Below are positions 45,692 to 58,665 of a stretch of DNA of 64,000 nt, piece by piece. Origin of the DNA: Brachypterus glaber (Eukaryota; Arthropoda; Insecta; Coleoptera; Kateretidae); NCBI GenBank assembly GCA_958510825.1, contig OY294047.1:36615747-36679746 (forward strand), given 5' to 3'. Numbering within the stretch: the first letter of the stretch is position 1; each line of letters starts with the position of its first letter. A program made the position numbers and the translations under genes. Under the pieces are notes generated by a model that was given only the letters and a program-made list of their open reading frames with translations, did no database searches and was not told where the DNA came from.

Positions 45692-46649
45692 TATGTAATT
45701 AGCCAATTACTAAATGGTTGTGAATAAAATAATTTTTATGGGGTATATAATGGAACCTCGCCTTTAATTACATACTTCTCTAATAGTATGATATACTTTT
45801 TTCATGTTTTGCAAAGAAAGCTTTTTCTGTCTAGGAAATTAATATAATTAATATTCACGAAAGATTTTCCCTGGTAAGGCAAGTTTCAGTTACTTTGGTA
45901 CTGTGCGATAGGTACTGTGTACTAAATATAGTTTTTGAATAGTGAAAACCAAAGTGAAATTTTTTATATATTTAGGGGGTTAAATTTTCTTATTGTCTAT
46001 AATGTGTTTTGAAACATATAATTGGTTTAGATAATTATAATTCTTTACACGCGTCTCGCGCACTCGTGCTTGTTGTTTTACTGGGTTAATTGGTCAATCT
46101 TGTGTTCTTTGATAAAATGATATCAAAGAACATAACACACTTTTATGTATAAAAATGTAGGAAGAAAAAGAAAACGGATAATTAAAACATGGTTTGGCAA
46201 AGCAATTTGCAATGTAAACATCAAGTTTAATTTTCCTAACACATTTTTAAAACATATTCTTTCGGTCAATTTTTGTTTTGTTTATATTTACGTACATTAA
46301 GGAAATTGGATATTCTTTAAAGAATACTGTTTCCTTAACATTTTTGCCTCTAACGTGAATGTTTATAAAGATCAACAGTTTTTAAATTTCAAAAATCGAA
46401 AAATTATCCTATAGGATAATTCTCTATAGAGAAAGTTTACATAGCGTTATCTATAAGAGAATATAGTACATGTAAGTGAGAATACAATTTATATATATGA
46501 ATATGAAAATACCTTACCCCTACGATGGCTTTTTTACCCCCTCCTTTCTCTAATCTAATATCGTGCTTATTGTTTGCTTTTTAATTTATAAGGTATGTGT
46601 ATTAAATATAAATTATATTCTTTCCCTAAATATCAATTCGTAATACTAG
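45692..46649. other. Gene-free stretch with a 20-bp palindrome
   Basis: AATTATCCTATAGGATAATT at 46402-46421 is a perfect palindrome. TTACCCCTACGATGGC near 46514 is repeated at 46969. No coding support. Confidence 0.5.
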
Positions 46650-46796
46650 GTTAGGTACCGGTGCTTTTTTTTTTATTTTACTCATATTAATCCCAATTTT
46701 TGGAAAATGCAACTCCTGCTAAAGCAGTCGTTGCATTTTCGTTATTGGGATTAATATTCGTAAAATTTATGTAAAAAAACACCGATACCTAACTTA
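46650..46796. mobile_element. Hairpin MITE
   Basis: GTTAGGTACCGGTGC and ATTAATCCCAA at the left are answered by TTGGGATTAAT and CACCGATACCTAAC at the right. Confidence 0.75.
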
Positions 46797-48405
46797 AGTC
46801 AATTTTTTGTGGTAACGCCGGTTAACCAGTATGTTACTCTTTCTCTGTTTAATTGATGAGTTAAAAAGAGAGAGAAATACATATTCCCCTAACTTGGTTA
46901 GTAACCGCTGCTCCACAAAAAATCGGCATTAGTATCACTTATGATATTACCCCTAAAAATACATTACCCCTACGAAAGTTTTTTTACCCCTCTTTTCGCT
47001 TATCTAAAATCGTAGATTTTAATTCAAATTGGTGTTTTTTAAATACACTAACCTGTTTTATTTAGCAAAAGCATCGGGTGGCAATCTCCATACAAACAGT
47101 ACTTTTCGTACTTGTATCTAAACTACTATGTATTAATATATAAATGACTTGATAGGTTTTAAAGAGTTAAAAAAATACTAGATACCAAGGTTAATCCAAA
47201 CAAAAGAACAATAGAAAATCTATATAACTATTTTTGAAATAACTGAGAATAAAAACAGATGCCTAAAATGCCTAATAGTAAAAACAAATGGATAATCTAG
47301 GATCCATCAAACGTATAGCAAATTATTATCAACAACCCCAGTGGGGTATGAAATAAACAATCGGGGATGCTGATTTCGCTAGTCTGACAATATCTAAATT
47401 ACATTGATGTATTAGAATCAACTAAAAAAAAAATAAGTGTGCGTGTTGCGTAGATGTCTGTTTTAAAATTTATGTGACTCGTGTAATTGTGACACATGCA
47501 TGCATATTTTGTCTGGAAGGACAAAATATTATCCCTTAGGGATTTGCTCCTATAACATATATATATATATATAAGGTTGTTGACATCCATTTGCCTATAC
47601 TGCCCGATTAATCTAAAAAAGCCGTAACTCCAATTTTTGTGATTTTTTTAATTAACCTTACACTTAGTTGTGCATACCCATGGGCTATTTATTGAACCAA
47701 TCAAATTTGAGTAAATAGTTTTATTTATGCAGTTTTAAACTTATGAAAATTGCAGTATCACCAAAATAAGGGACTATTACTAAGCTAAAAAGCAGTAACT
47801 CCAAATAAGTTTTTTATTATGGAAGAAAATATTAGTGGCCTAATGTATAGACAGTTTTTTATTACCTAATATATTAAAATAAAATTAGAAGTGTGTAAAG
47901 CATTAATAAAGCTTTTGTATGACGCTAGGTTTTCCGGAAATAGCTAAAAAAACTGCTGCCAACAAAATAATACTTTTCCCTGTAAGTATTTGTTCATTAA
48001 ACCAATTAATTTGGAAAACAAAAAATAAATAAATAAATAAATGTTTTTGAAAAAACTTGTTTTTACCCTGTTTTACCCCACACCGAATTTTATCAAAAAC
48101 AATCCCAGCCTATAACTTTGGATAATCAACCTATGGTCCAAATTTGAAGTCTTTAGCTCAAAGCGTTCTCGAGTTATCGTATTATTGCAAAAAAATGTCC
48201 AATTAGAAAGTTATTCCAAAGCTAATGTGTAGGTATAGTTGCTAGATTATGTTTTATACTTGCGATTTGATATTAGGTTTTCTTTACAGCATTCGGATCT
48301 TGTAGTAACATTACCTGAAAAAAAAATATATAATTATTAACATTATAGATGACATCATTCGTAAATAAAAAATATTGTAAAAATAGTTATTTATGTATGA
48401 TATAA
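46797..48405. other. Gene-free stretch
   Basis: A short hairpin (CTCTTTCTCTG... with AGAGAGAGAAA near 46867) and a short (AT)n at 47559-47572. Nothing else. Confidence 0.45.
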
Positions 48406-48507
48406 GTGCTAAAACTGATAATTTATTTTGTGAGAAGGGAAGTGGGACACGACGCCGAAGGCGGAGTGTCCCATCCCTTCGAACAAAATAAAATCACCTT
48501 TAGCACA
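48406..48507. mobile_element. Hairpin MITE
   Basis: GTGCTAAA...ATTTTATTTTGTGAGAAGGG pairs with CCCTTCGAACAAAATAAAAT...TTAGCAC. The core GTGGGACAC/GTGTCCCAT is GC-rich. Confidence 0.75.
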
Positions 48508-48782
48508 TATCGTCGCCTTGCATACAAAGGAGCGTATCTCAAAATTTCGGTGTTTTTAATAACGTCCGAAAGTTGACAAATTTAGTGTTTTCTAGCTGTT
48601 CTTAAAAGGGCGTATCTCGATCGTTTCATTCATTCATTCATTCATTCGTTCCGGACGTATTCATCAAAACTGTTTGGGCGTATCTCATTACGCCTCTTGG
48701 GCCAAAATTTTAAAATATTTTTCCTGTAAAATACAGATTTTTAAGAAAAAAAAAATCTGTATTGTATGCAAGGCGACGATAT
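48507..48782. mobile_element. TIR element with perfect 20-bp ends
   Basis: ATATCGTCGCCTTGCATACA and its exact complement at 48763-48782. It directly abuts the previous hairpin. (ATTC)n units occur near 48628. Confidence 0.8.
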
Positions 48783-48784
48783 AT

Positions 48785-48845
48785 AATAATAACAATAACA
48801 ACAACAACAATAATAATAATAATAATAATAACAATAATATTTATT
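48785..48845. repeat. (AAT/AAC)n microsatellite
   Basis: Imperfect AATAAC/AAC/AAT array directly after the element end. Confidence 0.9.
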
Positions 48846-49351
48846 AAATAAAAAGGTAAAATGTGATACAATAATAAAAAATAAATCAATAAATATGCTA
48901 CAATACACTTAAATGTATAAAACATTTGTATGTGCAGAAAAAATATAGAATACCAATATAAAAAAAATAAATCGAGTTTTTACAAATATACCTAACTAAT
49001 ATACTGAATAATGTTTATAATTAAATAACTTATAAATAAATATAAGTATTTTTATTTATTTTTTTTTTATTTGAATAAAGTAAGTAACTTAAATTAAGTT
49101 GAGATAGATTTAAACTAGATTATTATAAATAGATAGATATAAATTTAAATTAGATTAAGATAAAATAGATAGATAGAAGTAAGTATGCTAATACAGAATA
49201 GTTTTAGAAAAAGAAGAAAAAAAATTAATTATTTTTTAAATCAATTTCATGATATCAAACACTATTTTTCTACAAACACTATTTACACAGTGCACAGTGC
49301 AGTGAAAATAAAGTTTTCGTGCCAAAAATGTGCTGAAAAAACATGATATCA

Positions 49352-49583
49352 TTATCCATGTCTGAATTATACTGCAGTGACTCTCTCTTTATTTTTGGCC
49401 TTTCCCTTCCGGATAATTAGCCAACTGCAGTGACTCATTTGCGAAAATGTGCTAAAAAGTGAGGATCTTACCAGTTCGGGTGCGGTTCGCGTAACTCCGT
49501 CGGAGGGAAATCCCTTATACGAGAGCAGCAAAAATACGTTTCAGGCATGAGTCACTGCAGTCTAATTCAGGCACGGATAATAA
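49352..49583. mobile_element. TIR element with ACTGCAGTGACTC ends
   Basis: TTATCCATGTCTGAATTATA and CTGCAGTGACTC at the left match GAGTCACTGCAG and TAATTCAGGCACGGATAA at the right. Confidence 0.7.
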
Positions 49584-49784
49584 CATATTGTATGTTTTTG
49601 GGGTCAAAAATAATAAATTCAAAATGGCGACCAACAAATTTGAAAGTTAACGAATGTTTACTCGGGGGTTTTGTGGGTCGCAAGCAAAATTAAAAAATTC
49701 AAAATGGCGACCAACAATATTTAATTATTAAATCATGCAAAATAAACTAATGGTAATTTGATAATTTTAGATGCTGCTATAGTG

Positions 49785-50640
49785 GTCATTCATAAACAAT
49801 CATTGACAATTATCGAAAATTATAAACAATCTTCTAACAATCTTCCATATTGATCAGCAATTTTTGGCATCGAAAACAATCCTTGACTATCTTTCACAAT
49901 CATTGACAATCATAAAAAAACATTCATATCAATCATAAACAATTATCCATAATCATCGAAAATTATAAACAATTTACAATCACCATAATCTTTAAAATCA
50001 TCAACAATTTTAAACAATTAATCAACCATTGACCATCATCGAAAATCATACACAATCATTTAACAATCTTCCACATTTATCAACAATCTTTGGCATCGAA
50101 AATCATGAACAATTAACAATTATAAACAATCATTGACAATCTTTGACAATCATCGCCAGTCATTGATAATCATAAACAAACATTAACAATCATGACAATC
50201 ATAAAAAATCACTGACAATCATCGAAAATTATAAACAATAATTTACAATTATCAAACTTTTTAACAATCTTCCACATTCATCAACAATTTTTGGCATCGA
50301 GAATCCTGAACAATCATGACAATCATAAACAATCCTTGACAATCTTTGACAATCATCGGCAATCACTGACAATCATATACAAACATTAACAATCATGACA
50401 ATCATAAACAATCAGTGACAATCATCGAAAATTATAAAAAATAATTTACAATTCCCAAAATCGTTACAATCATCAACAATTGTTAACAATCATACACAAT
50501 CATTTAATAATCTTCCACATTCATCAATAATCTTTGGCTTTGAAAATCATGAACAATCATGACAATCATAAACAGTCCTTGACAAGCTTTGAAAATCATT
50601 GTCAATCATGATTAATCATTGACAGTCATAAACAATCATA
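49785..50640. repeat. Higher-order satellite-like array of ACAATCAT units
   Basis: A basic motif near CAATCAT(T)GACAATCATAA repeats for about 850 bp. A marker block (AATCTTCCACATTCATCAAC, TTTGGCATCGAAAATC) recurs at about 49843, 50065, 50267 and 50511, giving higher-order units of about 200-245 bp. No ORF. Confidence 0.8.
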
Positions 50641-51369
50641 AGTACTGTACGTACATGTAGGTACACTATTTTCCGATAAACTAACCCATCTTTTAAGACC
50701 CAGAGACCTTCGGATTTTCAAATATGCAGGCGAAATTGATTATTTTTTTCTCGTTTGAAAATGCCCAAAAATGGTTCTAATCACTTTTAAACTGAAATTT
50801 TATGAAAACCTAAAGCAATGTGGTCAAGGATTGGGATTCAGCAACCAAAATCCTTTGAACCCATATGGTGAGGTCTCTGACATCAGGAAACAAATCTTCA
50901 TTTACAGGATTGTGTTAATTTTGATGTAGTTAAAACATTTATTTTTGAAGTAATTTACAGCTTCAAATTATCAAAATGAATTGAACACAAACAAGCATAA
51001 AAATCATTTAGGACGTTTTTTTTAAATTTGGCGCTAGGCCAAAAAGGTAAATCTTTAATCCTGGATTTCGTGAGTTTTTACACTTTTTTTTTCAACACAA
51101 TGTTTTCATTTTAACCACATTTATATAATTAAAGTACTAAATCTAAACAAGAACGGCTGCTTTCCTTATTTCCGTGTTTTTATTTTCCCATTCTCGACAG
51201 ATATTGTGCAAAAAGTCCAAATAATCTGCATAACGTTAACGGTTAACGTTATGGTAGACAAAATGATGGAGTAAAATAACTTTATGCACGGCCGTAAATA
51301 ATAAACCTACTTATTAATCAATAATGGTGAATTTTGGGACACAAGCCGATAGGCGAGTGGCCTAAACAC
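50641..51369. other. Gene-free stretch
   Basis: Nothing recognised beyond AT-rich text. Confidence 0.45.
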
Positions 51370-52245
51370 CCAATGTGATATAACTATTGTGGAAAGTGAT
51401 ATATTTCACGCGAGTGGGAAGGTTTGGACCCCACGAGTGTACGAAATACACTTTCCAACGAGTTATGTACACTATTTTTCCTACGATCATGAAAAAATAT
51501 AAAGTTCCTTAATTTAATATTTTCTAATTTTTATTACTTATTCAAAGAATTTTTGAGAAAAGCAAAGCATATAAAGTAAAAAATAGCATACAAATTTATG
51601 TATGCTAAAAAGGAAATATGATTTTCTTTTACTTTTAGTTTTCTTGGTTTTTAAATTTAATACCATATTATACAATACAATACCTAGCTGTTTAATAGGT
51701 TGCCTGTAACGCAAGCCACTTGTGTAAATCAAGGCAAGATAGTTTGCTAATTAAATTAGTTTTTTAGATGTGTTTCCATATAAAACAGTAAAATTGTACT
51801 GTTTTACCATTTCATATGAAAAAGACCGTGTATTTTGATGTTTTTTATAAAATACAAGGTAAATAAACTAAATAAAAAATTAAGTAATTTTTATAAAATC
51901 TAGACAAATAAAACATCCCAAATTATATCTTGGTCAATATAGTAAAGTTATAACTATAGTTTCTATTTTTGACATGAAAAACAGAAATATTTGGATTGAA
52001 AAACATAAAAGATATCATAAAATTCTGTGATGAAAGATGAAAAATGGCATATAAAACGAGTGGAGCTAAATTCGTAGAATCTACAGCGTAAATTAAGGCA
52101 AACCTACATATGTGTAATTAGGCAAACCTACATACATATATATCAAACTAGGGTGATATGAAAATATCAAACAAGTGTGATATAAGGCGTTTTCTAAAGA
52201 ACAAAAGAGCGTGCTAAATGTTATTTTCATAGGGAATCGTAGGAA
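51370..52245 (-). mobile_element. MITE family with CCTACGATC ends, copy 3 (inverted)
   Basis: TTTTTCCTACGATCATG at 51475 and GAATCGTAGGA at 52234. The preceding CACGAGTGTACGAAATACAC block at 51430-51472 corresponds to the block that follows copies 1 and 2. Confidence 0.7.
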
Positions 52246-52960
52246 TATACTACATACTATTCAACCCACTTTGGTTTGGACTTTTATAATGTACCAACGT
52301 GATTTTACTTCGTGAACGAATCTGTAGTATAGATAAAGTGATTGGAAAATATAAATATTAAATGGCAAAATTGTTACAGAAAAACCTGCTTTAAATAATT
52401 AGTTATTTATCAGAACGCCACTGCAGTGCACTGTTTCTCAACGGAAAAAGTCTTCATTTTACAAAATGTCACACGCATAATCAATAATTTATTCAGGAAA
52501 ATCAGTAGAATGTCTTTTCTTTACTGCCGTCCTAAATGAAAATGCAGTATCATAGGGACATTCTACACTCCATAATAATTATTATTATAATCAGCATTAT
52601 CATTAGTATATTAACTATAGTAGGGCCAACTGGGGCTAATGTGATAGAGTCAAAATAATGGGGCTATTATGATACAGCTTGCTCAAAAATATTTACAGTC
52701 TACAAATTAAAATAAAAAAATTTGGTGAAGTAGTTATATACTTAATTATAAGTCATATTCACTTTTGCAAAAATCTAAAACATTTGGAAAATAAAAAAAT
52801 GTTTCTATTTTAGCTACAATTTTTGCTTAGTAAACTTTAATTTTTTTAGTGACAACTTTTACTGCAGCCAAAACTATCGATAATAATGTATGTGTTTATG
52901 GTTTCCGTCATATAAGGCCGATTTAGAGCTTTAATTTGAAGCCTAGTTTGTTAAATTTAA
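52246..52960. other. Gene-free stretch
   Basis: Nothing recognised. Confidence 0.45.
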
Positions 52961-53067
52961 GGGAACGTTCAAGTATTACGTAATGCTCCTGGGGGGGGGG
53001 TCATTTTGGAGTGTTACGCCCATGTTAATGGTATAGGAAAATAGCGTTACAAAATGATCAAAATTGT
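52961..53067. mobile_element. Harbinger-like MITE, right end lost
   Basis: GGGAACGTTCAAGTATTACG after TAA, then the G-run and GTGTTACGCCCATGTTAATG block. It stops at AAAATGATCAAAATTG without the terminal repeat. Confidence 0.7.
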
Positions 53068-53099
53068 TTATGATACTATATTTAATTTCGAGAGACATA

Positions 53100-53523
53100 C
53101 ACGGAAAGAAATTAGTGGGCTCTGCGCTATACATTATAAGATATTTGGTAACAGTGGCAAATTATAGTGATTTAAGCTATAGATTATAAGGGACACAATA
53201 ACTAATAATGTTAAAAATAAATTGGAAACGATTATATATATTAAAGACACGATTATATTTATTACAGGCACTATTATAAATTTACAGAAATTTTATTATA
53301 TTATAAAAATTATTAGCACGGACAATAATTAAATCTATTTAAGCTATAAATGCCATACTATTTGTTATATTTTATTATTCACTAAACAATTAAAGTATTT
53401 CATATAAATTTTTACACTGACTGCCATAATTGTAAGAGAAAGCCTTGTATTTATATAATAAGCGATTATAATTTGCTTGGTATGTGTGTTATAGCGCTCC
53501 TAGCTATAATTTTTTTTTCCGTG
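53100..53523 (+). mobile_element. CACGG-ended MITE, unit A of an inverted pair
   Basis: Ends CACGGAAAGAAATTAG and AATTTTTTTTTCCGTG, TA at 53098-53099 and 53524-53525. 424 bp, interior rich in TATAAT-type motifs. Nearly identical to 53700-54113 in reverse. Confidence 0.85.
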
Positions 53524-53699
53524 TAAGAGAGAAAAAATTATATATTGTTATGGCGACGAAAACAAAAATTTCTTAACTTTTCTCTACTCTGACAAATAAG
53601 GGTATTTTAATGATGAATAAATAGTAATTATATACCAAGGTAGATAAGACATTTTTTATAGCCGAGCGTATTAAATCCCGAGCTGCGTACACGGAAAAA

Positions 53700-54113
53700 A
53701 AAATTATAGCTAGGAGCGCTATAACACACATACCAAGCAAATTATAATCGCTTATTATATAAATACAAGGCTTTCTCTTACAATTATGGCAGTCAGTGTA
53801 AAAATTTATATGAAATACTTTAATTGTTTAGTAAATAATAAAATATAACAAATAGTATGGCATTTATAGCTTAAATAGATTTAATTATTGTCCGGGCTAA
53901 TAATTTTTATAATATAATAAAATTTCTGTAAATTTATAATAGTGCCTGTAATAAATATAATCGTGTCTGTAATATATATAATCGTTTCCAATTTATTTTT
54001 AACATTATTAGTTATTGTGTCCCTTATAATCTATAGCTTAAATCACTATAATTTGCCACTGTTACCAAATATCTTATAATGTATAGCGCAGAGCCCACTA
54101 ATTTCTTTCCGCG
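53700..54113 (-). mobile_element. CACGG-ended MITE, unit B of an inverted pair
   Basis: The inverted copy of 53100-53523 (only a handful of differences, such as one small deletion near ATATATTAAAG), TA at 53698-53699 and 54114-54115. The spacer between the units is 176 bp. Confidence 0.85.
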
Positions 54114-54811
54114 TAGCAGCCTCGCTATAATAGTCTTCTCTACCGTAGTTTATATATTATGATAGTTTTTTCACTACTAGCACTATTTAACAGAAATGAT
54201 ATTTCTTGAACTTTTCATAAAAATCAAGTAGCCTTGGTCAATGACATTTGCTCAAATACTTTGAACTGACGTTAAAAAATATAGTTTTTTTTTATTTAAT
54301 TTTAATTCTTATAATATTTAGCTAATTATTAATTGTATTAATTGGTAATAATTATAATTAATTATATTTAATAAAGAGAAAGTTATTTAAAGCTATTTTC
54401 TTGGGTTTAATTAGTAAAAATTGCACAAAGAACTGACACATCTAAAGTGACAGAAATCAATTGTTTATAAAATTTAATCCTACTAGGAGAGAAAAAATTA
54501 TTATTGCAATAGGTGAAGAAAATTGATTTCACAGTCTGAAAACATGATAAATAATGGTATGTTTTAAAGATAGTAGTGAAAAAAATTGTATAATGCTTTT
54601 TCACTTGGAGCGGTGGAAAAGACAATAATGATAAAACAGGATTTCTGTTCCGACCAATATCGTCACGTTGTCGTTTTCCCTTGCCACTTACATCCCATCC
54701 AATTTTTCAGGAAATTCAGAGAGAGTTTTCAGTTATTAGGTCGGGTGTCATGACATGCTATCATAATTATTAAAGAGTTAAATTTAGTGTTTTAAATAAA
54801 CTAATGATGCT
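54114..54811. other. Gene-free stretch
   Basis: Nothing recognised. Confidence 0.45.
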
Positions 54812-55039
54812 AAAAGGTTACTGAACAAGCACCGACACCAAATGAGACAGACTACGAGCCCCGTGAGCAGGAGATGTGAGGAAGGGGACGAAGAACCCTA
54901 CCACCTCATATGTGAATGTCCGTCTCCAATAGGCCTAAGATGGAAGTACTTTGGGAACGACTTGCTGGAACCAAACGAAATCATGAACAATCCCCTGAAA
55001 CCGTACCTGGACTTTATAAAAGAAACAGGGATGATATGA
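54812..55039 (+). pseudogene. Non-LTR retrotransposon C-terminus
   Basis: The frame from about 54812 (KRLLNKHRHQMRQ) to TGA 55037-55039 ends in the zinc-knuckle-like tail of insect LINE ORF2 proteins: RRCEEGDEEPYHLICECPSP, then KYFGNDLLEP and LKPYLDFIKETGMI. The first cysteine of the usual CxxC pair is S (SRRC). All upstream domains are missing. Clade (Jockey, R1 or I type) cannot be settled from this piece. A short GC-rich 3' UTR follows to about 55115. Confidence 0.75.
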
Positions 55040-55115
55040 GGAGGTCTGTGCGGTTAACACAAAGGTCCCTAGGGACCAGGTGTTGAGGGCATGGACCCCG
55101 CACTGAACTAAAAGG

Positions 55116-55649
55116 TTCGTAATAAAAAATACTGCGAAAATAATGTTTTTAATTTTTTTAAATTTAAAATAAATTTTAACTAAAAGGAAAGATTTTTTGG
55201 TTTAAGTATGGTTTGATATAAGTATAGCTATATAGGCGTCACAATAAAAGCGGGAAAGCTCTGTGGCGTTTGGACTTTTTGATATAGGTCACCTGTCAGT
55301 GAAAATTAGGACTACAAATAATGACGCAGTAAAAAGGCTTAACCTTTTTATTCTTTTACGGAATTTTTAATTGAAACAAATTATTATAAAAAGTCCAAAC
55401 AAAAAACATCTTTTTGCTTTCACTAAATTTTGATGAATAATGAGGGAAAAAAAACTATTTAAAAATTAAAAACTGATGATTTAAGTTGAAAACTTAAATT
55501 ATTTCTTAAATTTTTTTAAGTAAATAAGTTTTTTTCCGACATAATATGGTACGCTAAAAAAAATGACGTCAGATTTGGTTCATCACGTTCGACACGTCGT
55601 AATTTTCTATGGATAGAAAAAAAATATGACGAACCGGGTCAATAGCTAC
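55116..55649. other. Gene-free stretch
   Basis: Nothing recognised. Confidence 0.45.
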
Positions 55650-56745
55650 TGCCATTGCACACAGGCGGAATTTTCTAAATTCATGGCCAAAACCCTCGAA
55701 AGCGAAATTGCTTCAAATAGTTGCCTCTATCGTTTTTTATCTTCTCTATAAACTGTACCACTAGATGGTGCCAAAGTCGTTTTTCTGTAAAAACAAATGA
55801 ACCCAAAATGTCAGTTGAAATATCGGGTTTCAAGAAACTAATTTTGAAACGTTATTTTTTCCGAAAAATCAAGTTCCTTTAATATAAATATCAAAGTAAT
55901 TGCTTTTTTTAAGCAGTTTTTTAAAATGGATTTAAATTCCGTAGGTATTTACCTATTAATTTTTTACAACAAAGTATCGTTTTTGATTATTGAGTTTAAA
56001 AGGGGAAGTCAAAAGTTTAAGTCTGTAAATTTGGTTGCTTCTTTTAAAACTTGTATTACGACTTGGAAAAAAGTTTCAGATTAATCAGCTAAATATTAAA
56101 ACAAGAATTTGCTGCTAATATCCCCCGCCCCTCCCACCCCAAACCTAAAAAATGTCTAAGACAGGCAGATTTAGTTTTAGGTATTTTTGCAGTAAAAAAA
56201 TAATACTGCCAACAAAATAATACTTTCCTCTGTAGGCCTAGGTTTATTAATAAACTAATAAAAAAATTGAAAAACCAAAAATTTTTCAAAAAATATTTCA
56301 ATTTTTTTTTAAAAAAATTAAAAATTTTTTTTTCGAAAAAAATTTCTTTTTTTGAAAAAAGAAAAGAAAAAACAAAAAAAAAATGTGCAAAAAAATATTT
56401 TTATCCCATTTTACCTCCTTACCCCACCTCGATATTCACCATCTGCAAATTTTGATATAGGCGGCAGCCATATTGCATCCGCCATTTTGTAAAAATTAAA
56501 ATAATTATTACATTCGTAATCAGCGACCTCAAAAACCCCTGTACAATGGTTTTTAGTAAAAAATCTGCAAATTTTGATATATGCGGCAGCCATATTGGAT
56601 CCGCCATTTTGTAAAAATTAATTTCAATGTTAAATTTGTATTCAGCAGCCCCAAAAACCTCTAAATACAAATTTTGGTATAAATTGGAGCTTATTAAGGG
56701 TTTTGGCCATGAATTTAGAAAATTCCGCCTGTGTGCATTGCATTA
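55650..56745. mobile_element. 1.1-kb element with 40-bp inverted ends
   Basis: TTGCACACAGGCGGAATTTT and CTAAATTCATGGCCAAAACC at the left, exact inverse at 56697-56742. The right half contains a two-copy tandem repeat (56441-56684). No target duplication resolved. Confidence 0.8.
56441..56684. repeat. Two-copy tandem repeat, period 122 bp
   Basis: ATCTGCAAATTTTGATATA, GCGGCAGCCATATTG and ATCCGCCATTTTGTAAAAAT recur at 56441 and 56563. Confidence 0.85.
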
Positions 56746-56910
56746 ACAAAATAAAGATAATTTCAAATAAAACTCTAAAAGCATTGAAACGATACATTTG
56801 TGCCGTTTTACAAAAAAACATGTAAATGTAAAATTTAATTAACTCATAAAGTAAATTAAATTAAACGCAGCTATTTATATATTTATAAGCTTTACACACA
56901 GGTGGTGACA

Positions 56911-57645
56911 TACAGGGTGATCCATAACTAGCATGCCAAAATTTAAGAGGTGATTCTAGATCCAAAAATATAAAAAAAGTTCCTATAAAGGTTGGTCCGG
57001 AAATGAGCCCTAAGGGATCTAGGGCCCTTTAAAATTGTAATAAAAATAAGGTTTTTAATTAATAACTCGGGTACCGTTTAAGCTAGAGCGGCGAGCTTTT
57101 GCATGTATACTAGTATTAATAAGGGCAATAAGTTTATGTTAATTTATTTTTTTAATTTATCCAGAGGCGTGCCCAGACGGACAAAATATATGAGGCTTAA
57201 AACATTTTTGCCCCAAACTTTTCTGTGTATGTTTTTTGGATTTGTTGTAAAAAATATAGATTTCTAGAGTAAAAATACATATAAAATATCATATAGTGTA
57301 ACACTGTAGGAGCAACCGTTATCAAAAAAAAAATGCAATTAAGAGGAAGTAACATTTTGTGCCACCAAAAACGTTACTTTTTAAAAGGCTATTACTCCTT
57401 TAATATTAAATTTAGGTGTTTTGGTGTATAATACTTTTTTGCTCAGTTTTAAATGAAGAATCACCCTGCAGCATTAAAATTATATTGGTGCTTTTTTTTG
57501 TTCCCCATTCAATACGCCATCTTCGAAGGGCCGTAGCTCCCTTAGGGCTCATTTCCGGACCAACCTTTATAGAAACTTTTTTTCATATTTTTGGATGTAG
57601 AATCACCTCTTAAATTTCGGTACGCGAGTTCTGGAACAGGTTGTA
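56911..57645. mobile_element. TACAGGGT foldback family, member 1
   Basis: TACAGGGTGATCC and AAATTTAAGAGGTGATTCTA at the left, the inverse at 57596-57645. The TATAAAGGTTGGTCCGGAAA/TTTCCGGACCAACCTTTATA arms are near perfect. The same family as 61094-61666 and 62331-63370, more distantly 15891-17709. Confidence 0.85.
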
Positions 57646-57815
57646 TTTGAAATTAAAATTGGAGTGTATTTATACTGTCATAATTTTTACGGAGCGTAAA
57701 ATTTACAATTTTGGCGAAGGCGCCACTACGTAACAGTCAAGGTCCGAATTTCTGCACAATAAGCTGCACTGTAAAAAGTAAACTGAATATTAATGATAAA
57801 ACTTTATCTAGCATA

Positions 57816-58665
57816 CACAGAAAAAAAGGATATCTTGAATCAAAGTAAAACGATATGGCTTTCGATATGTTCAACGCCATGTGTCTTGGATCAAGTCCGC
57901 CGTGATCTTGGTATTTGAGGTCCTAGATTTAAAGACATTTCCTTAAATCAAAGCCACTTAAACCATTTATTTTTTTTTTATTTATTTATTGACGGGAAAA
58001 CCCCATTACAAAAAAAAAAAAAAATTACATATGAAAATAATACATGCCAACTTAAAATTAGATAACAAATTTCTAAAATATACTTAAACAAAAATAATAT
58101 AAAAATGTAATAAATACAAACAAATATCACATATTAAACTCAACCAATTCTCTTTAAATGGTCTTTGACCTTATTTTTAAATAAGATCATATTATCGTAA
58201 ACCAAGTATGTAATTATCTTGATTTAAGATCATATTATCTTTATCCAAGATAATATTATCTTACACCAAGTCTTGGTTTAAGATAATATAATCTTGAATG
58301 AAGATAATTCATTTATATCTTGAACTACTGCGCAAATTGTCTGCCAACCAACAATAACAACGGGCGAGTCTACTGTATATCTACGTGGGGTGAGGCCGGC
58401 AAACTCTTTACCGTGAGACAACAGGGGCTTTAAGTCAAGATAATAACTCTTGATTCTCTGTTACTATTTTAAATGTCATGCATTTAAGGAAAAAATCCTT
58501 GACCTAAGGATCTTTTTACCAAGAGAATAATTAAAGGAAACCAAAGTCACAGATAATCTTATACCGAGGATACATGATCTTAAAAGAAGATTATTACCTC
58601 GATTTAAGATAATATAAATCCAAGATAATTTATTATCTTCTGCCAAGATAAACTTTTTTTCTGTG
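57816..58665. mobile_element. CACAG-ended element, copy 2, TSD TA
   Basis: CACAGAAAAAAAGGATATCT and AACTTTTTTTCTGTG, TA at 57814-57815 and 58666-58667. Inverted homologue of 19128-20091, without that copy's 355-bp insert but with its own LINE-tail insert. Confidence 0.8.
57972..58185 (-). mobile_element. LINE 3'-end insertion, innermost of the nest
   Basis: Absent from the sister copy (19890-19945), where ACCATTTATTTAAGATCAT is continuous. Minus-strand reading ends TAATGGGGTTTTCCCGTCAA then TAAATAAATAAA, a simple-repeat tail typical of LINE insertions. No coding part. Confidence 0.6.

Noticed and set aside
49785..50640. CRISPR-like array
   Set aside because: Repeats are degenerate and contiguous without unique spacers, in an evidently eukaryotic sequence.
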